Shown: positions 26,100-36,856, counted from the first letter of the stretch. The stretch is 64,000 nt of DNA from RYN-230 sp963723595 (GCA_963723595.1 CAVRRQ010000014.1:310001-374000), one strand, 5' to 3'. Notes: generated by a model from the letters alone, not told the origin. A program made the numbers and translations.

Positions 26100-26809
26100 C
26101 CTCGTTATCTGGCCGGCAGCGGGATGTTCGGCATCTTCCTGTTCATCACCTATTACCTGCAGCAGACCCTGGGCTTCTCGCCGGTGACCACCGGGCTGGC
26201 CTTCCTGCCCATGATCGCGATGGTCATGATCTCGTCGAACGTGTCCAACATCGTGCTGATGCCGCGCTTCGGGCCGAGGCCCCTGGTCACCACCGCATGC
26301 TGCTCGCCGCGGGCGGCATGGCCTGGCTGACCAGGATCGGCGTGCACTCCAGCTACGCGACCGACATCCTGCCGCCCCTGCTGGTCAACGGCTTCGCGCT
26401 GGGCATGGTGATCGCGCCGTCGATCAACACCGGGACGTTCGGTGTCGATCCGGCGGACGCCGGGGTCGCCTCGGCCAGCGTCAACACGGGGCAGCAGCTC
26501 GGCGGCTCGATCGGCACCTCGCTGCTTAACACCGTGGCCGCCAGCGCGACCGCGGCCTACCTGACCGCGCATCTCAGCCCGCGCACCCTGGCCGGCGGCA
26601 AGCCGAGCTTCTCGCTGGTCAGGGTGGCTCAGGTGCACGGGTACACCACCGCGTTCTGGTGGGCCTCCGCCATCTTCTGCTTCGGTACGGTGGTGGCCGC
26701 CGTGCTGTTCCGGTGGGGCCCGCTGGCCACCGCGGGCCAGCCGGTCGCGGCGGAGCCCGTCAGTGCCGGGGCGCAGGGTTCTCCCGAGCCGGGCGCGGTC
26801 CCGGGCTGA
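26100..26809 (+). pseudogene. C-terminal part of a DHA2-type MFS drug exporter, 5' deleted
   Basis: Recognisable protein starts abruptly at YLAGSGMFGIFLFITYYLQQ (about 26104), which corresponds to the middle of a 14-helix EmrB/QacA-type pump. The first half is absent. It continues GFSPVTTGLAFLPMI, a frame change near 26292 (one G lost in ACCGGCATG), LLVNGFALGMVIAPS, TGQQLGGSIGTSLLNT and the final helix FCFGTVVAAVLFRW. No start or ribosome site precedes it. It cannot make a functional pump. Confidence 0.8.
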
Positions 26810-26848
26810 GCTCCTGGGGACCACGCCCGGCCGATTCCGGCGTGCGGG

Positions 26849-27793
26849 CTAGCAGCGCCCGGCGTACGCCCCGCTGGTGTACGTGGTCCAGGGGGACCAG
26901 TTGGCGCCGTCGGCGGACATGATGACCGCCGCGCGGGCGTTGCCGTACGGGTCGTAGGTGGACAGGGACCCGTTGACCGGGTTGATCTGCCAGTAACCCC
27001 GCTCGCCCACGGTCCCGGTGGCGAACTGGTTGCCGCCGGACTCGGCCATCGCGATGGACGCGGCGGTGACCTCGACCGCGGCGGACCCGCCCGCCGAGAC
27101 CCACAGAGCTTCCAGGCCGCCGCAGCTCAGTGTGCCCGACAGGTTCGTCGTGGTCGTCGTCGAGGCCTCGCTGCTGGTCGCGGAGGCTGCGGCGGAGGAC
27201 GCGGCGTGCCGGGGGGCGTACGCCGTCGTGTGCGTGCTGCCCCCGGAGGCCGGCGCCGCGGCGGGCACGGCCGCGGGTGCGGGCAGGTGCCGGGGCAGGC
27301 GGAGTTCTTCACCGACGTAGATCATGTTCGGGTCGCTGATCGCCGCCTCGTTGGCCGCGTAGAGCGAGCGCCAGTTGGCGTCTTTGCCGTAGAAGCGCTG
27401 GGTGATGCCGGACAGTGTGTTCCCGGACTGCACGGTGTACCTGCCCCCGACGGCCGCCTGGGTGCGGGCCGCGTGGGCGCTGACGGCCTCGGTGGTGGCG
27501 GCGTGGGTGGTGGCGGCGTGGGTGGTGGCGGCGTGGGCCTGGCCCGCGGGAAGGGCCGCGGCATCCAGGTGGGCGCGGACCACGTGGGGGGCCGTAGCGG
27601 CGGGTGAGGCCGTGACCACTCCGCCGATGTGCGGGGCCGTGGTGGCCAGCGTTCCCACCACCACGACGGCGGGGGCGGCCTTTCCGGCCGTTTGGGCGAC
27701 CTTTTCCACCTGCGAGGGTGTCGTGTGCTGGCCGGTCCGCCTGATCTTCCGTTTCCTGCGATGCCTGGGTACTGAAGTCACAAGGCTCCTCAT
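26849..27793 (-). CDS. Secreted LysM protein with transglycosylase-like C-terminus
   Basis: ATG 27793 or GTG 27781 (with AGGAG just upstream) starts a basic signal region (RHRRKRKIRRTG, then VVVVGTLATTAP). A low-complexity stretch with THAATTHAATTEAV follows, then a LysM peptidoglycan-binding domain (YTVQSGNTLSGITQRFYGKDANWRSLYAAN, split here at YTVQSGNTLSGIT). The C-terminal ~110 residues (AASIAMAESGGNQFATG, YWQINPVNG, ARAAVIMS, WSPWTTYTSGAY) form an Slt-like lysozyme fold with the Glu in AMAESGG. It acts in wall remodelling, as Rpf-like proteins do. Confidence 0.85.
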   Translation of the reverse strand: MRSLVTSVPRHRRKRKIRRTGQHTTPSQVEKVAQTAGKAAPAVVVVGTLATTAPHIGGVVTASPAATAPHVVRAHLDAAALPAGQAHAATTHAATTHAATTEAVSAHAARTQAAVGGRYTVQSGNTLSGITQRFYGKDANWRSLYAANEAAISDPNMIYVGEELRLPRHLPAPAAVPAAAPASGGSTHTTAYAPRHAASSAAASATSSEASTTTTTNLSGTLSCGGLEALWVSAGGSAAVEVTAASIAMAESGGNQFATGTVGERGYWQINPVNGSLSTYDPYGNARAAVIMSADGANWSPWTTYTSGAYAGRC

Positions 27794-28031
27794 GCCGGAA
27801 TTCGCCCGGTTACTTGGCCAGAGATGCCGTTCCGCGGGCCTGACGGTCGCTGACTTCACGCATGCTGCCAGGGTGCCGGGGGTGCGCGCAGTCAAACCGT
27901 GCACTGAGCGCTCGGGGGCCACCCGATGCATAAAACGGTATGAAACACGCACACCATGAGGAGTCACCCTCACCAAATGGCCCACCTGATCGGGGCCGCC
28001 GCGGTCTGGATGACCGGCCCTATCGGACACA

Positions 28032-28598
28032 ATGGGCGTGATGGAATTTCCCGGCCCGCCGCCCGTTCCGACCAGGTCGTCCTTGGTGTCAGCCCGGCTG
28101 ATTGTGCGGCCGCTGCCCTGGGACGCGGTGCTCGCCATCACGTCGGGCGAGCGGCTGGACGACTGGGCCCCTGACTACCCGGACGACGGCGACGTGCTGA
28201 TCGCCGGGCTGTTGCGGAATGTGGGGCCTGAGCTGGCCCCGGCCGGGCGGGCGGGGGATGAGGGCTGGGGTCACCGGCAGGTGGTCGAGCGGGCCAGTGG
28301 CCGGGTGGTCGGGGGCATCGGGTTCTTCGGGCCGCCGCGGGACGCTGAGGTGGAGATCGGATACGGAATTGTGCCCTCCCGGCAAGGTCGCGGCTACGCC
28401 ACCGAGGCTCTCCGGGCGATGATCGCGATGGCGTGGGCGGATCCCCGCGTGAGGACCGTGGTCGCCGGCACCGATCCGGGCAACGTCGCGTCCCAGCGGG
28501 TGCTCGGGAAAGCCGGCTTCCACCGGATCGCGGGCCGCATCGCGGCCACCGGCGAGTTCCGCTACGAGCTCACCCGGCCCGCGCGCGGCGCCGGATAA
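28032..28598 (+). CDS. GNAT-family N-acetyltransferase
   Basis: A 188-residue acetyltransferase of the RimJ/RimL type. SARLIVRPLPWDAVLAI opens the fold, GGIGFFGPPRDAEVEIGYGI is the central sheet, and VPSRQGRGYATEALRAMI is the acetyl-CoA loop (Q/R-x-x-G-x-G/A). TVVAGTDPGNVASQRVLGKAGF closes it. It converges on the LuxR regulator. Substrate unknown. Confidence 0.87.
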   Translation: MGVMEFPGPPPVPTRSSLVSARLIVRPLPWDAVLAITSGERLDDWAPDYPDDGDVLIAGLLRNVGPELAPAGRAGDEGWGHRQVVERASGRVVGGIGFFGPPRDAEVEIGYGIVPSRQGRGYATEALRAMIAMAWADPRVRTVVAGTDPGNVASQRVLGKAGFHRIAGRIAATGEFRYELTRPARGAG

Positions 28599-28620
28599 GG
28601 CCCTGGCGGGCCCGCCCAGT

Positions 28621-31370
28621 TCATCCCCGTGCGCCGCCAGCACCTGCGCCAGCGCTTCCCGGGAGTGGATGCCCAGCTTCTGGTAGACGTGGCGGAGGTG
28701 GTACTCGACGGTCTTCGGGCTCAGGAACAGCGCGGCGGCGGCTTCCCGGGTGGTCCTCCCCCCGGTGAGCAGGACCGCGATCTGCAGCTCCTGGGGGGTG
28801 AGCTCCTCGAGAGTGCTCGGATCCCGCTCCCGCCGGGTCTCGCCGGTCGCGGCGAGCTCGGCCCGGGCGCGGTCGGTCCAGGGCCGTGCGTCGAGACGCT
28901 CGAAGATCTCCGCCGCGGCCCGGAGCTGCTCGCGGGCCAGGACCCGGTTCCGGGCCCGTCGCAGGCGCTCGCCATAGGCCAGCCTGGTCCGGGCGGTCTC
29001 AAAGCCGTCCGGGGTCATCGCATGCTGGGCCAGCGCCAGCTCGAAAGCCCTGGCGAAGCCGCTGGGGCTGCCGGCCAGCAGTCCCTGGCAGCGCAGGGAC
29101 CGGGCCAGAGACCAGGGCTGGCCCTTGGCGCTCGCCGCGGCCGCGAAGTGGGCAGCGGACTGCTGAGCCTCGTCCTGGCGCCCCAGCCGCAGGTAGGCAT
29201 CGACGAGATCGGCCCCGGGTGACAGGTCGGCATCGGTGATCCGCAGCTCAGCCAGCAGCTGCTGCTGCCGCTCGAAGTGGCCGGCCGCCTGCGCGGCGTC
29301 ACCCAAGCCGAGTTCGAGTTCTCCCAGGGCGGCCGTCGCCCAGATCTCGTGCAGCCCCATCCCGAGTTCGGCGGACAGCTCGAGCGCTTCGGCCGCGCAG
29401 TGGCGGCACTCCTGCTCCCGTCCCCGGCGGGCGTGCAGCCAAGCCAGCCCAGCCAGGCCGAAGGTCAGCTCGGCCCGCTGCCCGCTCTCCCGGGCCAGGT
29501 CGATGGCTTCCTGATAGCTGGCCTCGGCGACTGCCCACCGGTCGGTGGTCGCCTGATCGCGGGCGATCAGGTTGAGCATGAAGGGCAGCGCGCCGACCGC
29601 CGTGCGGGCCCGGGCGGTGCGCAGCACCGGTTCCAGCAGCGAGCGCTCGGTGCCGGCCTCGCGAAGGAACAGCGGTCCGACCGCCAGCCACGGCATCACC
29701 TGCAGATCCTCACGGAGCCCGGCCGAGCTCTCGGCGAGCTCCGTCGCCTGGTGCAGGGCTTCCGCGCCGGCGGCCGCGTCACCGCCGAGGACCCGGGCCA
29801 TCCCGGCGGCCATGGCGGCCAGGAACCGGGCCCGCACCGAGGCGCCGGCGGGCAGTATGGCGCGGGCCCGCTCGGCGACCACCAGCATTTCGGCCGGATT
29901 GCCCGCGTAGAAGCAGGCGTTGGCGGCCTCGGCGAGCATGGTCACCGCCCGCTCGGGATCGGCCCGCCCGGCCGCCTCGGTCAGGATCGCGTGGCCCAGC
30001 ATGACCGGGCCGCGGCGGGCCGCGATGTGGCCCGCCAGCCCGTCGATCTCGACCAGCTCCGCCGGGTCACTGGTGAGCGCGCGGGCCTCGTCCAGGAGGG
30101 AGACCGCCCGGTCGGCGAGCCCGGCGAGCCAGCCCGCCTCGGCGGCTTCCCGCAGCAGCCGGGCGCGCCGCTCGGGCAGCGCGGCGAGCCGCCCGGCCCG
30201 CTCGTAGGCGGCCGCGGCGGTGGCGTATGCGCTGCGGTCGCGGCCGCGTGCCCCGGCCTGCTCGAGGGCGGACGACGCTGACTCGTCCGGCCCGGTCGCC
30301 GCGGCGGCCAGGTGCCAGGCGCGGCGGTCCACGTCGCGGTCGGGCAGGGCCGCGGCCAGGGCCCGGTGTGCGTCGCGGCGCGCCCCGGCGGGCGCGTCGG
30401 CGTAGACCGCCGAGCGCGCGAGCGGATGGCGGAACTCCACCGTGCCTGCCTCGAACCTGACCAGCCCGGCGCTCTCCGCGGCGGCCAGCGCGGACATATC
30501 CGCGCCGAGCTGGGCCGCGGCCCGTTCGAGCGTAGGCAGGTCGCCGCGGTCACTGCTCGCGGCCAGGATCAGGGCGCGCCGGGTGGCCTCGTCGAGCGTG
30601 CCCACCCGGCGCAGGAAGGCCCGGGAGATCGTGGCGGAGACCAGGACGGGGGCGCCCTCCGGGGCCAGCGCGAGGTCCAGTGCGAGGTTCTGCGCGTCCG
30701 GCGCGAGTTCCAGCAGCGCGAGCGGGTTGCCGGCGGTCGCGCCGTACAGCCGGGCCGCAGTCTCCGGGACCAGTCCCCCGGGGGCCAGCCCGCGGACCAG
30801 CGTCGCGGCTTCCTCGCTGCTCAGGCCACCCAGCCGCAAGGTGGGCAGGTCAGCGCCGTCGAGCAGGGAAGGCTCGCCCTCCCGCACCGCGATGAGCACC
30901 GCGATGGGGTCGGCCACCAGGCGGCGGAAGGCGAACAGCAGCGCCTGCGCGCTCGAACCGTCCAGCCAGTGCGCGTCGTCGATCATCACCGCCACCGGCG
31001 CGTCCTCGGCGTAGGCCGCGAGCAGGCTGAGCGTGGCCGCGCCGACCGCGAACCGTTCCTGGCCCATCCCCGGCCGCAGCGCCAGCGCGCTCTCCATCGC
31101 GGCCGCCTGGGGTCCTGGGATCTTCCCGAGCAGGGGCAGCGCCGGGCGGATCAGCTCCAGCAGGGAACCGAACGGTATCTGGGCCTCCGACTCCACGCCG
31201 CGGGCCCGCAGCAGCCGCATCCCGGCCGCCTCCTGGCCTGCGTAGTCGAGCAGGGCGGTCTTGCCGATCCCCGGCTCGCCGGCCAGGACGAGCGTCGCGC
31301 TCGCCCCCGATCGGGCCCGCGCGAGCGCGCGCCCGATTTCCTGCCGCTCACGAGCCCGCCCCAGCAGCAT
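28621..31370 (-). CDS. Large ATP-binding LuxR-family (LAL) regulator
   Basis: From ATG 31370 (MLLGRARERQEIG) the protein has an AAA-type ATPase with Walker A AGEPGIGKTAL and Walker B VAVMIDDAHWLDGSS. A long TPR-like helical middle follows (AYERAGRLAALPERRARLL and similar). The C-terminal LuxR helix-turn-helix is LTPQELQIAVLLTGGRTTRE with SPKTVEYHLRHVYQKLGI. As read, the frame continues antisense through the GNAT gene to 28089. One G lost from GGGGG near 28630 would instead give a normal end at TGA 28621. It diverges from the methyltransferase and probably activates that locus. Confidence 0.88.
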
Positions 31371-31491
31371 GGCGTGATTGTAAGCACCTGGTGCCAGGCG
31401 GAACAGGGGCACTCAGGACTAGGTGGGCCCCGGAAGCGGGGCCGGCCACCCCGAACCTACGCTCGCTCAAAACCGATCAGGGGAGGGCATC

Positions 31492-32571
31492 GTGAGCACC
31501 ATCGAACAGCCCGTCGAGGTCAACGGGGACAAGCTCATGCAGTTCGTGTTCCGCGCCGTGGACGAAGTCGGCGCCACCTTGAACGCGGCGCTGGTCGTGC
31601 TGGGCGACAAGCTGGGGCTGTACCGGGCGATGGCCGGCGCGGGCCCGCTGGCGCCGGCCGAACTGGCGGACCGCACCGGCACCGCCGAGCGTTACGTCCG
31701 CGAGTGGCTGAACGCCCAGGCCGCGGGCGGCTACGTCAACTACGACCCGGCCAGCGGCCGGTACACCCTGCCGCCGGAGCAGACGGTCGCGCTCACCGAC
31801 CCGGACAGCCCGGCCTACCTGCCCGGCTTCTTCCAGGTCGCGGTGGGCTCGGTGCTCGACTACCCGCGGATCGTCGAGGCGGCCCGCACGGGGGCCGGGC
31901 TGGGCTGGCACGAGCACGTGTCCGACGTCTTCGACGGCTGCGAGCGGTTCTTCCGTCCCGGCTACAACGCGAATCTCGTGTCGGGCTGGCTGCCCGCGCT
32001 GGAGGGCGTAATCGGGAAATTGGAGGCGGGAGCGCTCGTCGCCGACATCGGCTGCGGGCACGGCTCATCCACGATCCTGATGGCCCAGGCCTTCCCGGAG
32101 TCCAGCTTCGTCGGGTCGGACTATCACGAAGGGTCCATCCAGACGGCCCGGCAGCGGGCGGAGAGCGCGGGGGTGTCGGACCGGGTCCGCTTCGAGGTGG
32201 CCCCGGCCGCGGCCTACAGCGGGACCGGGTACGACCTGGTGACGATGTTCGACTGCCTGCACGACATGGGCGACCCGGTCGGGGCCGCGCGCCACGTCCG
32301 CGGGACGCTCAAGCCGGATGGCACCTGGATGATCGTCGAGCCCCGGGCCGGCGACCGGGTCGAGGAGAACCTGAATCCGGTGGGGCGTGCCTATTACGGG
32401 TTTTCCACCCTGCTGTGCACGCCCGCCTCACTCTCCCAGGACGTCGGCCTGGCCCTCGGCGCGCAGGCCGGGGAGGCGAGGATCGGGGACGTCATCGGCG
32501 CGGGCGGCTTCACGCGGTTCCGCCGCGCCGCGGAGACACCGTTCAACCTCGTGTTCGAGGCGCGGCCGTGA
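31492..32571 (+). CDS. SAM-dependent methyltransferase with N-terminal winged helix
   Basis: GTG 31492 follows GGGGAGGG and gives 359 residues. Residues 25-110 are a dimerisation/winged-helix domain (VLGDKLGLYRAMAG, LADRTGTAERYVREWLNAQA) as in O-methyltransferases. A class I SAM-binding core follows: ALVADIGCGHGSSTILMAQA, VGSDYHEGSI, and YDLVTMFDCLHDMGDPVGAA. Small-molecule methylation is likely. It is divergent from the LuxR regulator and upstream of the hydrolase-glycosyltransferase fusion, which suggests a tailoring locus. Confidence 0.85.
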   Translation: MSTIEQPVEVNGDKLMQFVFRAVDEVGATLNAALVVLGDKLGLYRAMAGAGPLAPAELADRTGTAERYVREWLNAQAAGGYVNYDPASGRYTLPPEQTVALTDPDSPAYLPGFFQVAVGSVLDYPRIVEAARTGAGLGWHEHVSDVFDGCERFFRPGYNANLVSGWLPALEGVIGKLEAGALVADIGCGHGSSTILMAQAFPESSFVGSDYHEGSIQTARQRAESAGVSDRVRFEVAPAAAYSGTGYDLVTMFDCLHDMGDPVGAARHVRGTLKPDGTWMIVEPRAGDRVEENLNPVGRAYYGFSTLLCTPASLSQDVGLALGAQAGEARIGDVIGAGGFTRFRRAAETPFNLVFEARP

Positions 32572-32596
32572 CCAGCTGGCCGCAGCCGATGGTGGT

Positions 32597-32650
32597 GTCC
32601 CCGGGCCCGGCCGGGCCCGGGGACGCGGCGACGCGGCCGGGCCCGGGGAC
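32597..32650 (+). promoter_or_regulatory. Mutually exclusive hairpins (possible terminator/attenuator)
   Basis: GTCCCCGGGCCCGGCC at 32597-32612 is an exact complement of two identical copies of GGCCGGGCCCGGGGAC, at 32609-32624 and 32635-32650. The first arm can pair with the distal copy (22-nt loop). It overlaps the proximal copy by 4 nt. It lies in the 94-bp gap between methyltransferase and fusion genes. The regulatory role is inference. Confidence 0.5.
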
Positions 32651-32665
32651 CCCCGGGGTGATGAT

Positions 32666-34841
32666 GTGTCTGTGCGGGGCGAGCAGACGCGGGCGCGCTA
32701 TCCCGACGCCCAGGGCTACCTGGAGCGGGACGGCGTCCGCGTGTTCTACGAGGTGTACGGCACCGGCGAGCCCACCATCCTGCTGCTTCCCTCCTGGGAG
32801 ATCACCCACTCCCGGGCCTGGAAAGCCCAGATTCCGTACTTCGCCCGGCACGCCCGGGTGATCACCTTCGACCGGCGCGGCAACGGGCGCTCGGACCGGC
32901 CCCGCGAAGTGCCCGCGTACGACCGGCGGGCCACCGCCGACGACGCCCGGGCCATCCTGGACCACGTGGGCGTCGAGCAGGCGGTCGTCGTGTCCTGGTG
33001 CGGCGCCGGGGAAGACGTGCTCCTGGCCGCCGAGCACCCGGAGCTGGTCAGCGGGCTCGTGCTGATCGCGCCCGACCTGCTGCTGACCGCGGACCCCGCT
33101 GAGGAGGAGGGCCCTTTCTCCTTCGAGGGGGAACCGGAGACTCTCGCCGGATGGGCCAAGTGGAACCGCCGCTACTGGCTCCGCGACTGGGCGGGATTCC
33201 TGGACTTCTTCGTCTCCGAGATGTTCACCGAGCCGCACTCGACCAAGCAGATTGAGGACGGGATCGGCTGGGGCCTGGAGACCACCCCCGAGGTCATCCT
33301 CCGCGGCATGGACGCAGCCTGGCTGAACGACCCGGACACCGTGCTCCGCCTCTGCGCCCAGGTGCGCTGCCCGACCCTGGTCCTGCAGGGCTCCGCGGAC
33401 GCCATCGTCGGGCCAGCCCGCGGGGCGGCCGTCGCCGATGCCATCCCGCAGGCCCGGCTGGTCACCCTCGAAGGCTCCGGTCACGCGCCGCACCTGCGCG
33501 ACCCGGTCGCGACCAACCTGGTGATCCGGGACTTCGCCTGCCCGGCCGGCCCCGCCCCGCTGGCGCCGGGGCCGGTCGCGCCCCAAGCGCGCGCTGTACA
33601 TCTCCTCGCCGATCGGTCTCGGCCACGCCCTGCGGGACGTCGCGATCGCCGGGGAACTGCGCGCGCTTCACCCCGGCCTCGAGATCGACTGGCTGGCCCA
33701 GCATCCGGTGACCCGCGTGCTGGAGGCCCGCGGCGAGCGGGTCCACCCGGCCAGCGCCTACCTGGCCAGCGAGTCCGGCCACATCGAGTCCGAGTCCGCC
33801 GGCCACGACCTGCACTCGTTCCAGGCCATCCGGCGGATGGACGAGATCCTGCTCGCGAACTTCATGGTCTTTCACGACCTGGCCCGCGAGGAGGACTACG
33901 ACCTGTGGATCGGCGACGAGGCCTGGGACCTGGACTACTACCTGCACGAGAACCCGGAGCTCAAGTCGGCCGGCTACGCCTGGCTGACCGACTTCGTCGG
34001 CTGGCTGCCGATGGCCGACGGCGGGGAGCGCGAGGCGTACCTGACCGCTGACTACAACGCCGAGATGATCGAGCACATCGCGCGGTTCCCGCGGGTCCGT
34101 GACCGGGCGATCTTCGTGGGCGACCCGGATGACATCGTCCCGGACTCCTTCGGGCCCGGGCTGCCGTCCATCCGGGACTGGACCGAGCAGCACTACGACT
34201 TCGCGGGCTACGTCACCGGCTTCGACTCCCGCGAGCTCCAGGACCGGGCGGCGGTCGGCTACGGCGACAGCGAGCGGGTCTGCATCGTGACCGTCGGCGG
34301 TTCCGGGGTGGGGGTGCCTCTGCTGAAGCGGGTGATCGCGGCGTTCCCCCAGGCCAAGGAGCAGGTGCCTGATCTGCGGATGATCATCGTGGCCGGTCCG
34401 CGGATCGATCCGGGGGTCCTGTCGGAGGCAGGCGGCTGGGCTGGGGCGGGCGGCTTTGGTGGCCTGGACGGCCCGGGCGGGCTGGCCAGCCGGGGCGCCC
34501 TGGAGGGGCTGGAGATCCGGCCGTACGTGCCCGACCTCTACCGGCACCTGGCCGTCTGCGACCTGGCCGTCGTCCAGGGTGGCCTGACCACCACCATGGA
34601 GCTGACCGCCAACCGGCGGCCGTTCCTGTATTTCCCGCTCGGCCATCACTTCGAGCAGACCATTCACGTGCGCCACCGGCTCGACCGCTACCGGGCGGGC
34701 CGGTGCATGGATTACGAGACGTCCGGACCGGCTGAGATCGCCGCCGCGATCGCGAGCGAGATCGGCCGCGAGGTGAATTACCGTCCGGTCGCGCCCGGCG
34801 GCGCCGCCCGCGCTGCCGCGCTTCTCGCCGACCTGCTGTAG
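32666..34841 (+). CDS. Alpha/beta-hydrolase fused to a UGT-like glycosyltransferase, one frameshift
   Basis: From GTG 32666, residues ~1-290 are an alpha/beta hydrolase. FYEVYGTGEPTILLLPSW begins the fold, the nucleophile elbow VSWCGAGED has Cys112 where Ser is usual, SADAIVG holds the acid and SGHAPHLRDP the His. A Pro/Ala linker leads to a GT-B glycosyltransferase: RALYISSPIGLGHALRDVAI at its start and LAVVQGGLTTTMELTANRRP with LGHHFEQTIHVRHRL at the donor site. One duplicated C near 33592 (CCCAAG read as CCCCAAG) breaks the frame exactly in the linker. Corrected length is 724 residues. Without the correction these are two adjacent frames. Confidence 0.78.
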
Positions 34842-34881
34842 TGCGGGGCGGGGCCGCGAGCGCCCGTTCTTCGAGGCTGCC

Positions 34882-36103
34882 TCACAGGGTCCAGAGTGCC
34901 TGCGTAGGTGACATCCGGGCGGCGCGGATGGCGGGCAGGAGCCCGGCGAGGGCGCCGATGAGGAGAGCGGCGCCGAGGCCGCCGAGCCATGCGCCGGGCG
35001 GGATGACGACGGCCCAGCCTTTGGCGTGGGCGTAAACGGCGGTGGCGGCGGCGCCGGCGATGTCCCCGGCGGCGCCGCCGGCCAGGGTCAGCAGGATGGC
35101 CTCGGCCAGGAACTGGATCCGGATCTGGCCTTTCGTGGCGCCCAGCGCGCGGCGCAGCCCGATTTCCTGGCGGCGCTCCAGCACCGAGATGATCATGATG
35201 TTGGCCACGCCGACCGTGCCGACCAGCAGCGCGACCGCGCCCAGGCCGAGGAACAGGGTGTCGAACGCGCCGGCGGCGTCGGCTTGCGCCGTCAGGGCTT
35301 GCGACGGCTGGGAAACGGTGACCTCGTTCGGGTACTCCGGGTTGGCCTGCGCGGCGAGCAGGTTATCCACCCTGGTGGTGGCGGCCGGGGTGTTGACGGT
35401 GCGGACGTAAAGCCCGGAGGGATGCCCGTCGAAGCCGAGGTAGGTCTGCGCGGCGGGGAAGCCGACCAGGATGGAGGTGTCGATCTGCGTGGCGAGGGTG
35501 GCCGGGTGGAGGATGCCCACGAGGTAGAACCACTGGCCGCCGACCCAGATCCGCTCGCCGGGCCAGATCCGGTCGATGCCCATCAGCTGGGCGGCCTCCG
35601 CGCCGAGCACGGCGACCGGCTCTTTGGCGGTGGCGGCGTTCAGGTAGCTGCCCTGGGCGACCGAGGTGCCCGCCACGGCGGGCAGGCCCAGGCTGGCGGC
35701 AGCCACGCCGAGCCCGTCGGTGTCGATCGAGGGGATCAGCGGGCTGCGGTAGACAGCGGCGCTGACGGTGCCGGTGTACTGAACGGCGGTGACGCCGGGC
35801 AGCTGGCCGACCATCCCCGGCGCGGCGTCGGGCAGCTCGGCGGGCTGGCCGGTGATAGTTCTTCCCGTTGGTAACGGTCAGCAGGTTGGTGCCCAGCTGC
35901 GCGATCTCGGCCAGCAGCCCGGCCTGGGAGGAGCTGGCCAGGCCCAGGACGGCCACGATCGCGGCCACCCCGATCGCGATGCCCAGCGCCGACAGCGTCG
36001 CGCGCAGCTTGCGGGTCCGCAGCCCCACGCTGGCCAGCCCGGCCAGGTCGTCCGGGCGCAGCCGGGCCGGGGCCGGGGCGGCCGGCCCTGGCGTGCTGGT
36101 CAT
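34882..36103 (-). CDS. MacB/FtsX-type ABC permease, one frameshift
   Basis: The start ATG at 36103 overlaps the ATPase stop by 4 bp. The N-terminal helix is LRATLSALGIAIGVAAIVAV, then LGTNLLTVTNGK. A duplicated A near 35862 (AAGACT read as AAGAACT) shifts the frame, and it resumes ITGQPAELPDAAPGMVGQLP. The large outer domain ends in three helices (FLGLGAVALLVGTVGVANIM with ISVLERRQEIGLRRALGA, a family signature). It is the membrane part of an export or mechanotransmission complex with the two upstream genes. Confidence 0.85.
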
Positions 36104-36856
36104 GATCGGCTCTCCTGCGCCGGCCAGCCCCGGGTCGCGGCGGGGGCGGGGCCGGTGTCGCTGATGATGCGCCCGTCGAGCATCTCGATGCGGCGCCGCA
36201 TCCGGGCGGCGACCGCGTGGTCGTGGGTGATCACGATGATCGTGGCGCCGTCGGCGTTGAGCTCTTCCAGCAGGTCAAGCACGGCCGCGCCGGTCGCGGA
36301 GTCCAGGTTGCCGGTCGGCTCGTCGGCCAGCACCACCGGCGGGCGGCCGGCGATCGCCCGGGCGATCGCCACCCGCTGCCGCTCCCCGCCCGACAGCTGG
36401 GTCGGCCGGGCGCCGGCCCGGTGTCCCAGGCCGACCCGCTCGAGCGCGGCGGCCGCCAGGCGACGCCGCGCGGCGCGCGGCACGCCCGCGTACAGCAGCC
36501 CGTCGGCCACATTGGCCAGCACGGTCTGGTGCTCGGCCAGGAAGAACTGCTGGAACACGAAGCCGATCCGGGCCGCCCGCAGCGCGGACACCTGCCGGTC
36601 GGTCATCCGGGCCACGTCCAGCCCGGTGACCCGCACCGTCCCGCTGCTCGGCCGGTCCAGGGTGCCCATCAGGTGCAGCAGCGTGCTCTTGCCCGACCCG
36701 GACGGGCCGACCACCGCGGCCAGCTCCCCGGCCGCCACCGTGACGCTCACCTCGATCAAGCGCCCGCACCGGCGGCGACCCCGGATACTCCTTCGTCACC
36801 CGCTCCAGCTCCAGGACAGTGCCTTCTTCTCGCCTCCGGGACTCGCTGGCGCTCAT
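36100..36856 (-). CDS. MacB/LolD-type ABC ATPase, one frameshift
   Basis: ATG 36856 overlaps the adaptor stop. The protein starts LELERVTKEYPGSPPVRAL. A duplicated T near 36764 (GCGCTGATC read as GCGCTTGATC) shifts the frame to IEVSVTVAAGELAAVVG. The motifs are intact: Walker A GPSGSGKST, Q-loop FVFQQFF, signature LSGGERQRVAIARA, Walker B VVLADEPTGNLD and the His switch VITHDH. It powers the permease encoded next. Confidence 0.88.

Noticed and set aside
27794..28030. Possible ydaO-type cyclic-di-AMP riboswitch before the LysM gene
   Set aside because: Such switches often precede wall-hydrolase genes in actinobacteria, but I could not place the conserved core motifs in the minus-strand leader.
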